Shown here: positions 1 to 9,180 of the stretch, piece after piece | Layout of the letters: each line of letters begins with the position of its first letter | How positions within the stretch are numbered: the first letter of the stretch is position 1 | From: Clostridia bacterium | GTDB taxonomy: Bacteria; Bacillota; Clostridia; Lachnospirales; Lachnospiraceae | Length of the DNA stretch: 64,000 nt | Assembly: GCA_003246295.1 (NCBI GenBank) | Contig: QKAS01000072.1 | Coordinates: 1 to 64,000 of the forward strand | Direction: 5' to 3' | Notes under the pieces: model-generated | The model's input: only the letters and a program-made list of their open reading frames with translations | The model's database searches: none | Told to the model about the DNA's origin: nothing | Translations under genes and position numbers: made by a program

Positions 1-35
1 ACTTAGAATAACAATCTGACCGATAATATGAATTT

Positions 36-129
36 TTAAAAGCACCCTTGAGGAGCTTTATTAAAGTCAGCCATTTTCAGGTCAGAAAGAAAATATAAAT
101 ATTTTGCTAATTTAGGGTTGACTTTTCAT
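36..129 (-). pseudogene. possible remnant of a sugar ABC permease start
   Basis: A start codon at 129 follows an AGGAG-like ribosome binding site but reaches a stop after five codons. A one-base shift opens a frame reading PKLAKYLYFL and ending at 36, which resembles the beginning of sugar ABC permeases. A permease gene would be expected just downstream of the binding-protein gene at 236-1474. The match is very short and lies at the window edge, so this is only a suggestion. Confidence 0.2.
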
Positions 130-184
130 AGCTGGTCTCCTTAACAAGATAAAGCGGCAAGCCACTTCACTTGTCATGAATAAT

Positions 185-216
185 GCTGCCTCGAATTATT
201 TATAATTCGAAGCAGC
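185..216. terminator. inverted repeat downstream of the binding-protein gene
   Basis: Arms GCTGC-TCGAATTAT and ATAATTCGA-GCAGC form a long hairpin just past the stop of the leftward gene ending at 236. A TTTT run follows on the plus strand and only a weak ATTATT on the minus strand, so it may work in both directions. Confidence 0.6.
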
Positions 217-235
217 GTTTTATAGTTCTTACTAT

Positions 236-1474
236 TTATTCTACATTCGCGATATCATATTTCTCGTCGCAATTCTTTAAGAAGGATTGTATATTCTGAG
301 TGTCATCCATTCCATTTACATAGTTCAAGGAGAATTCAGAAAGTAATGCGGATAAATCAAATCCATTTGGGTAATAGTGATCTGGGAAATTGGCAACTTT
401 ACCTGCTGCAATATCTTCTTTGACACCTGCAACTGTTGGAGCATCTTGTTCTACTTCTTTAACAGCTGAAAATGCAAATTGATCGTTGATATAGGTCTGT
501 GCATTCTCTTTTTCAAGCATAAAAGCAATAAATTCTTTTACCACATCTAGATGTTTGGAATCCTTACTAGTTGCAAACAAAACGTCAACACCAGAAGTTA
601 CATAGTTTTTCGTTGCATCGTCAGATGCTGGAAATGCAAACATATTTACATGGAAATCAGCATTTGCCGTTATAAACTGATTAATTGCCCAATTTCCGTT
701 GATCATCATACAAGCTTCTCCATTTGCGAAAGCTTTATTACCATCATCATACGTGGTTCCCATAAAATCATCCTGCGCATGACTTATAATCTGTAAATAC
801 TTCTGTGCAATCTCTTGGTGTGTGTCTGTAAATGTCGTCTCATTCTTTAATCTTGCATCTGTAAAACCTTCTGGTTGCAGATCTGGAGCCATACTATTCC
901 ATGCGCATAGACCAGTCCAGCTATCTTTATAAGTTAAAAGAAAAGGGGTTTCTCCTGCTGCTTCAATCTTATCAACCACTTTCAAAAATTCATTCCATGT
1001 CGTTGGTACCGTAAGACCTAACTCCTCGAATTTGTCCACATTATACAAGATTCCTGAGGCGTTCGTTGCATACGGAATTCCATAAGCGGCTTGTTCTTTA
1101 TTTGCATTTACATCATATACCATCTGTAAATAAGAATCCTGCACATCTGATACAAATGCTTCTCCACTCAAATCCGCAAGTACACCTGCACCCTGTAACT
1201 CTTTATAATTATTATCTCCACCAAGTGCAACAATATCAGGAATATCATTTTTTGCTAGTCTTGTTTTAAGAACAGTCCCTGCATCTGCAGGCGCAGTGAT
1301 AACAATTTTTGTATCTGGATGGATTGCATTAAATGAATCTACCAATTGTTGTAAGACTTCTTTATTTTCTGCTTTTGATGAAAACAATTCTATTTCATTG
1401 CTTTTTCCACAGCCTCCTAAAATACCTACTACGAAAAATGCCGAAAGTAAAACTGCTAAAAGATTTTTCTTCAT
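236..1474 (-). CDS. extracellular sugar-binding lipoprotein of an ABC importer
   Basis: A 412-residue family 1 solute-binding protein that should capture a sugar outside the membrane and deliver it to an ABC permease. It begins with a lipoprotein signal peptide: MKKN, a hydrophobic stretch, then lipobox LGGC with the acylated cysteine at residue 22. The mature part has the usual pattern for this class (DIVALGGDN near residue 85, GIPYATNASGILYN, NGNWAI near 260). GGAGGAATAAGG precedes the ATG. No intact permease follows in the window. The LacI regulator lies upstream on the same strand, and a palindrome sits by the promoter. The substrate cannot be told from sequence. Confidence 0.9.
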   Translation of the reverse strand: MKKNLLAVLLSAFFVVGILGGCGKSNEIELFSSKAENKEVLQQLVDSFNAIHPDTKIVITAPADAGTVLKTRLAKNDIPDIVALGGDNNYKELQGAGVLADLSGEAFVSDVQDSYLQMVYDVNANKEQAAYGIPYATNASGILYNVDKFEELGLTVPTTWNEFLKVVDKIEAAGETPFLLTYKDSWTGLCAWNSMAPDLQPEGFTDARLKNETTFTDTHQEIAQKYLQIISHAQDDFMGTTYDDGNKAFANGEACMMINGNWAINQFITANADFHVNMFAFPASDDATKNYVTSGVDVLFATSKDSKHLDVVKEFIAFMLEKENAQTYINDQFAFSAVKEVEQDAPTVAGVKEDIAAGKVANFPDHYYPNGFDLSALLSEFSLNYVNGMDDTQNIQSFLKNCDEKYDIANVE

Positions 1475-1577
1475 TCCTTATTCCTCCCAATTGACTTTCT
1501 TACTACTAAGTTTCCATGAATCGATTTTGACTCATTTATTATGATTTATATGTCGCGCAACATATTTTAATAACTGC

Positions 1578-1624
1578 ATCGTAGCATAAATTATAAAGTA
1601 TTTTCAATAGGTTTCGCACGAAAC
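1578..1624 (-). promoter_or_regulatory. promoter and LacI-type operator for the binding-protein gene
   Basis: On the minus strand a TTGAAA (1602-1607) stands 18 bp before TACGAT (1578-1583). Directly upstream lies the dyad GTTTCG-CA-CGAAAC (1611-1624), the kind of CG-centred palindrome bound by LacI-family proteins. A second imperfect palindrome, ATGTCGCGCAACAT, is at 1550-1563. The next gene to the right encodes a LacI regulator, so this is probably its target. Confidence 0.55.
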
Positions 1625-1696
1625 TACACATATATACAATTATTTCATTTTATTATTGTGCATGTTGACTATTTTTACATGCTTTAACTATAAAAA

Positions 1697-1746
1697 ATCC
1701 ATATGAGATTTTCCTTTGATTTTCATAAGTAAAATCTCATATGGAT
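1697..1746 (-). terminator. hairpin terminator after the LacI regulator
   Basis: Arms ATCCATATGAGATTTT and AAAATCTCATATGGAT are a perfect 16-bp inverted repeat beginning 10 bp past the stop at 1756. On the minus strand the stem is followed by TTTTTTA. Confidence 0.8.
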
Positions 1747-1755
1747 CTTTATCTA

Positions 1756-2784
1756 TTATTTTTGATTTCTGTTTCCAACAGAATCTCTTTCTATTAGTTT
1801 TACTTCTATCTTTATATTTCTTTCTTCAACCGGCTCATCTTTAATCAGCTTCAGCAACTGTTCTATTGCAATACATGCTTTTTTACTAACATCCTGATGG
1901 ATGGTCGTTAATCTTGGATGAATTATTTCTGTGTACATATTATCATCAAATCCCGTTACCGATATGTCCTCTGGGATTCGCATTCCACGACTCAAGAAAA
2001 AATTCATACCTTCCATTGCTGCATAGTCGGAAGAAAATGCAACTGCACCTGCCTTTTTAAATCTTGGAACCCATTCCTCATATTGCTTCATCCGTAAGTA
2101 ATAATCTGGGAATACTAGCATATACCTTGATTTACTACAAAAACCGCCTTGACTTTCCATTGCTTTTTTAAATCCTAGCCAACGGTAATAATCACTTGCC
2201 TGTTTGGTTTCTGCTGCATAAATAGCTTTCTGAAATCCTTTTTTTAATAAGTATTCTCCGATTTGATATCCACCTGAAAAGTCGTCAATACCGACATTCA
2301 CGTAAGTAGGTTTTCTTTCTGGATAGGTATCGATCATAATAATTGGTTTATTTAGTTTTCGTTTAATTGCATTAAAATCAGTTTCTGTAAACCCCAAAGC
2401 AACTAATCCATCCACATTCCATTGCGAAGCAACTGTTACAATCTTATCGATATCAGTCCCACTAATCAACATGATGTAGTAGCCGGCATAATCTGCAGCC
2501 TTTCTCAAAGAGCCAACAAATTCTCCTACAAAAGGATCCTGCATTGCATTATATCCATGTGTCTCTTCATAGGACATAATAAACCCTATGATTCTAGAAA
2601 CATTACTGGTTAAAATCATGGATCCCATATTAGGAACATAGCCTTCCTCTTTTAAAACTGCATTAATTCTCTCTATTGTATGTTTTGACACTCGCTTTGT
2701 ATTTCCATGAATCACATTAGATACTGTAGTTCTACTAACACCAACAATATCTGCAATGTCCTGTAATCGAATCATTTTGTCCAT
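1756..2784 (-). CDS. LacI-family transcriptional regulator
   Basis: A 342-residue repressor of normal length for LacI/GalR. The N-terminus has the helix-turn-helix (IRLQDIADIVGVSRTTVSNVIHG, residues about 5-27), followed by a periplasmic-binding-protein-like sensor domain with the family pattern VDGLVALGF, GGYQIGEYL and ISVTGFDDN near residue 280. It probably controls the sugar-binding protein downstream in response to a sugar. The start may be the first ATG (2784) or the ATG three codons later; both leave the helix-turn-helix whole. Confidence 0.93.
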   Translation of the reverse strand: MDKMIRLQDIADIVGVSRTTVSNVIHGNTKRVSKHTIERINAVLKEEGYVPNMGSMILTSNVSRIIGFIMSYEETHGYNAMQDPFVGEFVGSLRKAADYAGYYIMLISGTDIDKIVTVASQWNVDGLVALGFTETDFNAIKRKLNKPIIMIDTYPERKPTYVNVGIDDFSGGYQIGEYLLKKGFQKAIYAAETKQASDYYRWLGFKKAMESQGGFCSKSRYMLVFPDYYLRMKQYEEWVPRFKKAGAVAFSSDYAAMEGMNFFLSRGMRIPEDISVTGFDDNMYTEIIHPRLTTIHQDVSKKACIAIEQLLKLIKDEPVEERNIKIEVKLIERDSVGNRNQK

Positions 2785-3003
2785 TCAATCCGCATCACCT
2801 ATTATAAGCTTTCGGATTATTCCTTCCCGCCCTGGATATAAACCTTCAAAGACTTTATCCATTTATATCACCTGGCATGTTTTTTGATCATATTTATCAT
2901 ACGCTATTTGATGTAGATTTCCAAGTGTCGCTGATTGTAAAGTCATCAGCGCCTTTTTCTGTTTCCCAAAAGGTAGTTGAATTGGTTTGTAACACCTTTC
3001 AAA

Positions 3004-3050
3004 TTGACTTTTCATTTGCTTAAAATTATAATCTAAGTATTACATTAGTA
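3004..3050 (+). promoter_or_regulatory. promoter with BlaI-like box before blaI-type gene
   Basis: TTGACT (3004-3009), a 17-bp spacer and TATAAT (3027-3032) make a near-consensus promoter. Just downstream TATTACATTAGTA (3038-3050) resembles a BlaI box (TACTACA-NN-TGTAGTA) with a shortened centre. This fits autorepression, which is normal for the family. Confidence 0.6.
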
Positions 3051-3069
3051 GGATTTGAGGTGACCATCA

Positions 3070-3450
3070 ATGAATTATTTACCACAGATTTCTGAAGCTG
3101 AATATGAGGTTATGAAAATAATCTGGAAATACGCGCCCATTAGTACAAATGATATCACTGATAAATTATTAAAGACTACAAATTGGAATGCTAGAACTAT
3201 CCAGACACTCATTAAAAGATTAGCCTCTAAAGGAGTGATCTCGTATGAAAAACAGAGCAGAATGTTTGTATATACGCCGGTGATTCAAAAACACGAGTAT
3301 ATTGGGCAGGAAAGTGAAACCTTCTTAGAACGTTTTTATAATGGCGATATAACAGCTATGATTTCATCTTTTATTGAAAATGATAAACTATCTGCCTCAG
3401 AAATCGGTAGTCTTAGGACACTGCTATCATCAAAAGCTAAGAAGGAGTGA
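3070..3450 (+). CDS. BlaI/MecI/CopY-family repressor
   Basis: A 126-residue winged-helix repressor of the penicillinase-repressor family, of typical length. The N-terminus ISEAEYEVMKIIWK and the following STNDITDKLL and WNARTIQTLIKRL segments are the family DNA-binding helices. The C-terminal half would dimerise and hold the site cut when the sensor is activated. It is followed with no gap by the BlaR1-type sensor. No beta-lactamase gene is nearby. BlaI-type boxes lie at its own promoter and before the secreted-protein operon at 7.7 kb, giving a likely two-target regulon. Confidence 0.93.
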   Translation: MNYLPQISEAEYEVMKIIWKYAPISTNDITDKLLKTTNWNARTIQTLIKRLASKGVISYEKQSRMFVYTPVIQKHEYIGQESETFLERFYNGDITAMISSFIENDKLSASEIGSLRTLLSSKAKKE

Positions 3451-3458
3451 CCTATGAA

Positions 3459-5255
3459 ATGGCTGATTTTATAATTCATTTTTTAATAAGCAATATTCTT
3501 ATTAGCGGCATCATCGGATTCCTTATTATAATGAAAAAACTTCTTAAGAATTATTTGACCAATAGAATACAATATCATCTATGGTTCTTTATTCTAGGGC
3601 TTCTACTAATTCCTTTCGTACCGTTAAATTTAGTCAATTATCCCAAAAACATCCTTCTTTTCTTCAAGCAGCTTATCGTTTTATCTTTTGAGAAGGATAA
3701 CACAAAAACAGGCATTCAACCTGATTATAAGGCCAAATCGTCTGGGGTAATCAATGATTTAGCTCTTTCTGTTAGTGACCATGCTTCCTCCAATACTGCA
3801 AATATTTTATTTGCAATATGGTTTATTGGTGTAATCGTTATGCTCATTTTAGCATGCAAATCAATTTACAACTTACGAAAAATAAAACAATCAGCTTTGC
3901 CGCTACAAAATATGGCAGTAAAAGAAATTTATAACAATTGTCTTAGTCAGACAGGTATCCAAACCAGTTTGCCTGTATATAGTACTGCTTTTTTAAAATG
4001 TCCTATTATGGTAGGCTTTTTTCGTCCTGCTATATATCTGCCGATTCAATTAATCTCTGATTATAACGAGATTGAAGTGAAACATATGATATTACATGAA
4101 TTGAATCATTATCTTCATAAGGATACTATCATCAATCATTTCACAAATATCTTTGGTATCCTTTATTGGTTTAATCCTATCATTTGGACATCTATAAGAG
4201 AAATGCGTATCGATCGTGAAATAGCCTGCGATACTTCTGTATTAAATCTTTTAGATGCAGATTCGTATAGTGCCTATGGAAATACACTTATTAGTTTTGC
4301 CGAGAAAATATCTCTAACTCCATTCCCTTTTGCTTCTGGCATTAGTGGAAGTATGCGTCAAATGAAACATCGAATATTAAATATCACAAACTATCAAGCA
4401 CCTACTACAAAGAAAAAAATTGCGAGTAATATTGTTTTTATTCTGATTGGAATCATCACTTTTTGTATCTCGCCAGCACTATCTATATATGCATCGGATA
4501 CCAATACATACAAATGGAATGTTGCTGATAAAAATATCACATATGTGGACTTATCACCATACTATGAAAAATATGATGGAAGTTTTGTCCTATATGAACT
4601 TACAACAGATAGATGGATTATATATAACTCCGATAAAGCCACTACTCGAGTTGCTCCCGATTCAACCTATAAGATATATTCTGCACTATTTGGTCTGAAT
4701 GAACAGATTATCTCACCCAATAATACCTATATGAAGTGGGATTATACTGATTATCCATTTGACGAATGGGAGTCCGATCAGACGTTAGACAGTGCCATGG
4801 CATCATCTGTAAATTGGTATTTTCAGACAATAGATTCAGGGATTGGCGCAAATTCTCTCTCAGCTTACTTAAGTGAGTTGAACTACGGCAACATGCTTGT
4901 ACAACAAAACACAGATACGTTTTGGATGGAATCATCACTTAACATTTCTCCAGTTGAGCAAGTTGAACTATTAGTCAAACTTAATAATAATAATTTGCCT
5001 TTTAAAGATGAAGATATGAATCTTGTGAAAGATTCTATTCACATCGCTTCTTCTGACATTGGAGACCTCTATGGGAAAACTGGTACGGGCCGTGTTAACA
5101 AAAATGATGTCAATGGATGGTTTATAGGCTATGTTACAAATCAAGATCACACTTATGTTTTTGCTACAAATATACAATCTGATTGCAATGCAACAGGACT
5201 CATTGCTTCCGATATTACCCTGTCTCTTTTATCAGAATTAGACATTTGGAACTAA
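3459..5255 (+). CDS. BlaR1/MecR1-type membrane sensor: M56 metallopeptidase plus penicillin-binding domain
   Basis: Signal-transducing sensor that should bind a beta-lactam outside and trigger proteolysis of the BlaI-type repressor inside. The N-terminal half has several membrane segments and the M56 zinc protease motif HELNH (about residue 217) followed by REIACD. The C-terminal extracellular half is class D beta-lactamase-like, with serine motif STYK and KTGTG. Total length near 600 is normal for BlaR1. The frame opens at a GTG at 3447 that overlaps the upstream stop, but GGAG is better placed for the ATG at 3459, so I prefer that start. Confidence 0.9.
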   Translation: MADFIIHFLISNILISGIIGFLIIMKKLLKNYLTNRIQYHLWFFILGLLLIPFVPLNLVNYPKNILLFFKQLIVLSFEKDNTKTGIQPDYKAKSSGVINDLALSVSDHASSNTANILFAIWFIGVIVMLILACKSIYNLRKIKQSALPLQNMAVKEIYNNCLSQTGIQTSLPVYSTAFLKCPIMVGFFRPAIYLPIQLISDYNEIEVKHMILHELNHYLHKDTIINHFTNIFGILYWFNPIIWTSIREMRIDREIACDTSVLNLLDADSYSAYGNTLISFAEKISLTPFPFASGISGSMRQMKHRILNITNYQAPTTKKKIASNIVFILIGIITFCISPALSIYASDTNTYKWNVADKNITYVDLSPYYEKYDGSFVLYELTTDRWIIYNSDKATTRVAPDSTYKIYSALFGLNEQIISPNNTYMKWDYTDYPFDEWESDQTLDSAMASSVNWYFQTIDSGIGANSLSAYLSELNYGNMLVQQNTDTFWMESSLNISPVEQVELLVKLNNNNLPFKDEDMNLVKDSIHIASSDIGDLYGKTGTGRVNKNDVNGWFIGYVTNQDHTYVFATNIQSDCNATGLIASDITLSLLSELDIWN

Positions 5256-5257
5256 AA

Positions 5258-6544
5258 TCATTTTGCATACTCCCTTGTAATTCTATACTGGTATTGAGGA
5301 ATTTTCTCTACCCCATCCTCCAATATAGTATTACCTAAATATACGAAACTTCCGTCTTCGTTTGTCTTAACTGTAAGCTCATGCGTAATAAATGCTTCAT
5401 CATTAAGGATCATCTCACAAACAGCATTTATTGTTAATGTAATAGTGCCATCCTCATTTGTTTTCATATCACTTACCTCTGGGAATGATGTATCAAAATA
5501 AGTGGGTGCATAGTTCATGCATCCAAGACTATCCCAGTAATATACTTGATTTACATCATCATAAGGAGTACATTCCCTAATCGTCTCCCGCACAACTGGA
5601 AAGTATTTCATAATCAGTGTTTCAAATGCATCGGCATCAATCCCTTTCGCCTCCTCCGGAAACACAAATCGCTCTCCTGTATCAATCGCATATAAGTACT
5701 CATATATTCCCGTATAATCAAGCTGTTCAAGATTATCTGAATTCCAGTTTGAACACAATACATTGTTTCCTTGATATCGCAAACCTAACACGTACTTCTC
5801 TGATGCTTCTCTGCAAACTTCCGATATTGGTCTTATCCTAATCAGCACACTTCCATCAACAATTTCTGTAACTTCTGGATATTCTGGAACACATAGCTCG
5901 TAACAAAACCACCCATCCTCTGTATATCTCCATGATTTAAGTCTAGTATAAGAACAATAGTTCTCAGTATAATCTCCATTTCTTTTAAAAGTCATTCCAG
6001 ATGCCAAAACATATATATCAGAACCATCATATGTATATTGATATCTTGCGATAGCACCACTACGTCTAAGTATATAAAGCACCACTTCACCTTCTATTCT
6101 ATTTTGGGTATTCTCAAGAAACTGTTCTATTACCTCTTCATTCCCTATATTTGAATAAATACCATCAGCCTTTACAACATACCCTTTTTTAGACAGTATA
6201 CTAACCATACCTTCCATAACAGTTTCTGGTATTTCAAATTCATTATTTTCCTCATTCCAATATTGAAAACACTGATTTTCAAGCGTCATAAATATATCTG
6301 CGATCTCTTTTTCAGCCTGTTCTCTCCCTCTCTGATCAACTGGAAGGTTAAATCCTTTCATAAACTGATTTGAATCTTGATCTTGTTCTTCATTTTTTAT
6401 AGTATCATCGACTATTTGTATGGCGTTATTATTGTTTTCTGAAACAACACTGTTGTTTGTATCCTTACATCCTGATATAAGGATAATTATTAAAAAAATC
6501 CCCAATAAAAAGTAACATCTACAAGTCATCCCCATAATATCCAT
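5258..6544 (-). CDS. predicted lipoprotein, DUF6070-like, first of two paralogues
   Basis: A 428-residue secreted protein of unknown function, placed from memory near DUF6070. A hydrophobic stretch ends in lipobox LISGC at about residue 26, followed by an Asn/Ser-rich linker, so it should be a surface lipoprotein. The C-terminal part (DGTITLTINAVCE...HELTVK) matches the neighbour at 6519-7667, pointing to a duplication. Its start overlaps that gene's end, so the two are cotranscribed. GAGGAG sits only four bases before the first ATG; in-frame ATGs at 6535 and 6529 are alternatives. Confidence 0.75.
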   Translation of the reverse strand: MDIMGMTCRCYFLLGIFLIIILISGCKDTNNSVVSENNNNAIQIVDDTIKNEEQDQDSNQFMKGFNLPVDQRGREQAEKEIADIFMTLENQCFQYWNEENNEFEIPETVMEGMVSILSKKGYVVKADGIYSNIGNEEVIEQFLENTQNRIEGEVVLYILRRSGAIARYQYTYDGSDIYVLASGMTFKRNGDYTENYCSYTRLKSWRYTEDGWFCYELCVPEYPEVTEIVDGSVLIRIRPISEVCREASEKYVLGLRYQGNNVLCSNWNSDNLEQLDYTGIYEYLYAIDTGERFVFPEEAKGIDADAFETLIMKYFPVVRETIRECTPYDDVNQVYYWDSLGCMNYAPTYFDTSFPEVSDMKTNEDGTITLTINAVCEMILNDEAFITHELTVKTNEDGSFVYLGNTILEDGVEKIPQYQYRITREYAK

Positions 6545-7667
6545 ACCACTCCTCTTCTGTATAACGATCTGCGTGCCACCACAAATTAAGTTCTTGATTT
6601 TCTACAATTTGATTTGACAGATAATATGTCTTACCATTTACTTCCTTAATAACAACCATATGGGAGAATCGTTTTGAAGTGTTTTCATTTGGATAAACTG
6701 CATTTACCCAGAGTGTGATTGAACCATCTTCATTTTCTTTGTAAGACACCACCTCAGGATAGGGAATATCTGCATAATCAAATTCGTTAAACCCTCTTGG
6801 CCTGAAAATATAACAACCCGTTTCAGGACTATATCCTGACAATTCGTGTAGTTCCTGCTTTGTAATCTGAATATGTCCCATAATTACATTTTCAAACTCA
6901 TCCGCTGGGATCTGATACTCATTGCCGATAGATATATTTTCATTCATTACATATGGAAAACTAACATGATAGGTTTCCGTATAAAATCTTTCAAAAATAT
7001 CATAAAAATCCAGTTTACTAAAATCTTTCTGGTTCCAATCTGTAAGAAACATATTATTTAATCCATACGACACAGAAGAAATATATTTGTTGCATAATTC
7101 CCTATATCTATCTTCCAATTGGTATACTCTAAGCGCTATATGTACTTCTTCTTCACTTAATGTGAGTACATATCTTTCCGTAGAAGGCCAGCGACCTTCA
7201 ATCATCAAATATCCTTCTTCTGTAAAATTGAAACAATTCGCTTCAAACGTATATTTCTCTGATGCTACGATATGATTATTGGTAAACTGATAATACGTCT
7301 GCTCTACATTAACAGTCCCTTCATTGGTATTTATACTAAGTAAAGAAAATCCACCATGATAGGACACTTGAATTACCTGTACTGACGCCTTTTTGCCACC
7401 TTCTTGCTTATTGATAAATTCCTGTAATTTGTCCGAACATGTCATATTGACTTTATTTTCACTGTCTATTGCGATATATCCTGATTTACCAAGCGTTTCA
7501 ATGATTTGCCTAACGATAGCATTGTTATCTGTCTTACCAGTATAAGCATCTATATATATTTTTTCTATTTCAATACTATTTATTATTGATTCCTTTCCTT
7601 CCGTTTTATAGCCACTTACTAATACACCTATTATAATTGCGAACATAAGTAAATTAGTTCTCTTCAT
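6519..7667 (-). CDS. secreted DUF6070-like protein, paralogue with altered lipobox
   Basis: A 382-residue paralogue of the lipoprotein that follows it. It starts with MKRTN and a hydrophobic segment, but at the expected lipobox it reads LVSGY, with tyrosine where the lipidated cysteine should be. It may therefore be released by signal peptidase I or stay membrane-anchored. The C-terminus (DGSITLWVNAVYP...YYLSNQIV) aligns with its partner. It is first in a two-gene operon whose promoter contains BlaI-type boxes. The function is unknown; a link to cell-wall stress is inferred only from that regulation. Confidence 0.75.
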   Translation of the reverse strand: MKRTNLLMFAIIIGVLVSGYKTEGKESIINSIEIEKIYIDAYTGKTDNNAIVRQIIETLGKSGYIAIDSENKVNMTCSDKLQEFINKQEGGKKASVQVIQVSYHGGFSLLSINTNEGTVNVEQTYYQFTNNHIVASEKYTFEANCFNFTEEGYLMIEGRWPSTERYVLTLSEEEVHIALRVYQLEDRYRELCNKYISSVSYGLNNMFLTDWNQKDFSKLDFYDIFERFYTETYHVSFPYVMNENISIGNEYQIPADEFENVIMGHIQITKQELHELSGYSPETGCYIFRPRGFNEFDYADIPYPEVVSYKENEDGSITLWVNAVYPNENTSKRFSHMVVIKEVNGKTYYLSNQIVENQELNLWWHADRYTEEEWYGYYGDDL

Positions 7668-7683
7668 ACTATTTACCCCTTTA

Positions 7684-7737
7684 TATTACATGTGTAGTAT
7701 TTCATTTTATCTTACACTTGTAATATTAGTATGTCAA
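7684..7737 (-). promoter_or_regulatory. promoter with two BlaI-type operators
   Basis: On the minus strand TTGACA (7732-7737), 17 bp and TAAGAT (7709-7714) form a strong promoter for the paralogue operon. The dyad TTACA-CT-TGTAA lies inside the spacer (about 7710-7725). A second box, TATTACA-TG-TGTAGTA (7684-7699), lies after the start of transcription and differs from the BlaI consensus TACTACA-NN-TGTAGTA at one base. Repressor bound here would block transcription. Confidence 0.75.
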
Positions 7738-7766
7738 GAAATGCAATAAAATACGATAATAAAAAA

Positions 7767-7784
7767 ACTCAGCAAAAGCTGAGT
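7767..7784 (-). terminator. intrinsic terminator after the acetyltransferase gene
   Basis: Minus strand ACTCAGC-TTTT-GCTGAGT followed by TTTTTTT, 15 bp past the stop at 7799. Confidence 0.85.
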
Positions 7785-7798
7785 CGTTGTAATATTCA

Positions 7799-8404
7799 TC
7801 AAAGATTTTTTTCTCTATTAATTTTTCGGATGACTCGGCAGGGATTTCCGACTGCCACACAATTTTCAGGGATACTCTTTGTTACAACACTGCCTGCACC
7901 TATAACGCTACCATTCCCTATATGAATACCGGGCAAAAGAATAACACCGCCGCCAATCCAACAACCATCACCGATTGTAATCGGAAGTGCATAAGTCCTG
8001 CAAAAATACTCATCACTTTCTGGTTCCCAATCTGGTGTTAATCGTTCATTTAACTCCACCGGATGAGTCGCTGTATAGATTTGTACATTAGAAGCAATTA
8101 GCACATTATTACCAATCGTAATTTTATTACAATCCACAAAAGTACAATTCATATTGACCGATACATTGTTGCCTATAAAAATATTGCATCCATAATCACA
8201 AATAAATGGCGAACCAACGGATACGTTTGAACCTATGTTCCCGAATAAACATTTTAAGAGTTCTCTCTTGTCTGCGTTTTGGGTATAAGAAAGGCTGTTA
8301 TACTTTGTAAGTAATTCTCTTGTTTTCTTTTTATATTCTAAAAAAATAGTATCGTGGCAATTATAGTATTCTCCATCTAAACATTTATCAAGTTCTGTTT
8401 TCAT
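7799..8404 (-). CDS. maltose/galactoside-type sugar O-acetyltransferase
   Basis: A 201-residue left-handed beta-helix acetyltransferase that moves acetyl from acetyl-CoA to a sugar hydroxyl. The N-terminal helical part (KTRELLTKYN) is followed by hexapeptide repeats (IGNNVSVNMNC, IGNNVLIASNV, IGDGCWIGGGV, IGNGSVIGAGS). The catalytic histidine lies in YTATHP, and the end SIPENCVAVGNPCRVIR is typical. The frame extends to 8512, but those 36 residues are not family-like; GGAAAG sits before the ATG at 8404, which gives normal length. Confidence 0.92.
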   Translation of the reverse strand: MKTELDKCLDGEYYNCHDTIFLEYKKKTRELLTKYNSLSYTQNADKRELLKCLFGNIGSNVSVGSPFICDYGCNIFIGNNVSVNMNCTFVDCNKITIGNNVLIASNVQIYTATHPVELNERLTPDWEPESDEYFCRTYALPITIGDGCWIGGGVILLPGIHIGNGSVIGAGSVVTKSIPENCVAVGNPCRVIRKINREKNL

Positions 8405-8517
8405 ATCTTTCCAAATTCCTTTCTGATTAAGGCTCAAGCGTATTCCTCTTTCCCTTAACTTTATGAAAATAATATAAAACATCTTGTTCCAATACAAGTA
8501 ACAAGTTGTCACAGAAT

Positions 8518-9078
8518 TTATAATCTTCTTGCCAGTGTTTCTATGAGAAATAATACTGGAACCTGCGTTGTGGCATTATATCCACCGTTCGTAAGAAGCA
8601 TATCTTTTGTGATTGGATAGTAAGGATCTTCTAATCCTATCGAAAACTTTCCCAAATTCTAAAAAAATCTCGCTCCATATCTCGCAAGTGTTCCAGAGGA
8701 TCCTTGCCCCACAAAGATCACTCGCTCAGCCTTTCTTATGAATTCGGTTCCCTGCTCTAATTTCTGCTCAAAAGAATTTGTATTCGTCCTGTGGAAATAA
8801 TGTAGCAGCTCCGATAAGTCATTTTGTGGTGGTCTTTCCTGTATCTGAAATAAATATTTAGTAAGCCCTTTTTTAAATTCATTATATCCATCATAATTCA
8901 TCTTGTGACAAAATCTTAGGATTGATGATGTTGACATATTTGTTTTTTCAGCCAATTCCCTTATTGTCATATAGGGTATTTTGTCACCATTATCAACAAT
9001 ATATTTATATAATCTCACTTCTGTTTCGTTGAATTTTTGTATATCATCATAAGAAAACATCATATCATTCCATTCCAT
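8518..9078 (-). pseudogene. broken RpiR-family regulator
   Basis: The N-terminal 139 codons encode an RpiR helix-turn-helix domain (YMTIRELAEKTNMSTSSILRFC) and the start of a SIS sugar-phosphate domain (VIFVGQGSSGTLARYGARFF). An in-frame TAG at 8659-8661 stops it. The same frame then continues NLGKFSIGLEDPYYPIT, clearly SIS-like, to a stop at 8518. The jump from there to an ending NATTQVPVLFLIETLARRL is far too short, so most of the SIS domain is also deleted. No active sensor is left; the DNA-binding part could still be made. Confidence 0.85.
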
Positions 9079-9180
9079 GCATGGGATTCTCTATTTTGTT
9101 ACATTTATGTAGAATAATATATCATAGATTAAAACTTTCATCACTTTATTTTGCCTCTTCTTAATAATTTACATATTAAA

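Noticed and set aside
3070-5255. Beta-lactamase resistance locus
   Set aside because: The penicillin-binding motifs belong to the sensor; no separate beta-lactamase or PBP gene lies within reach.
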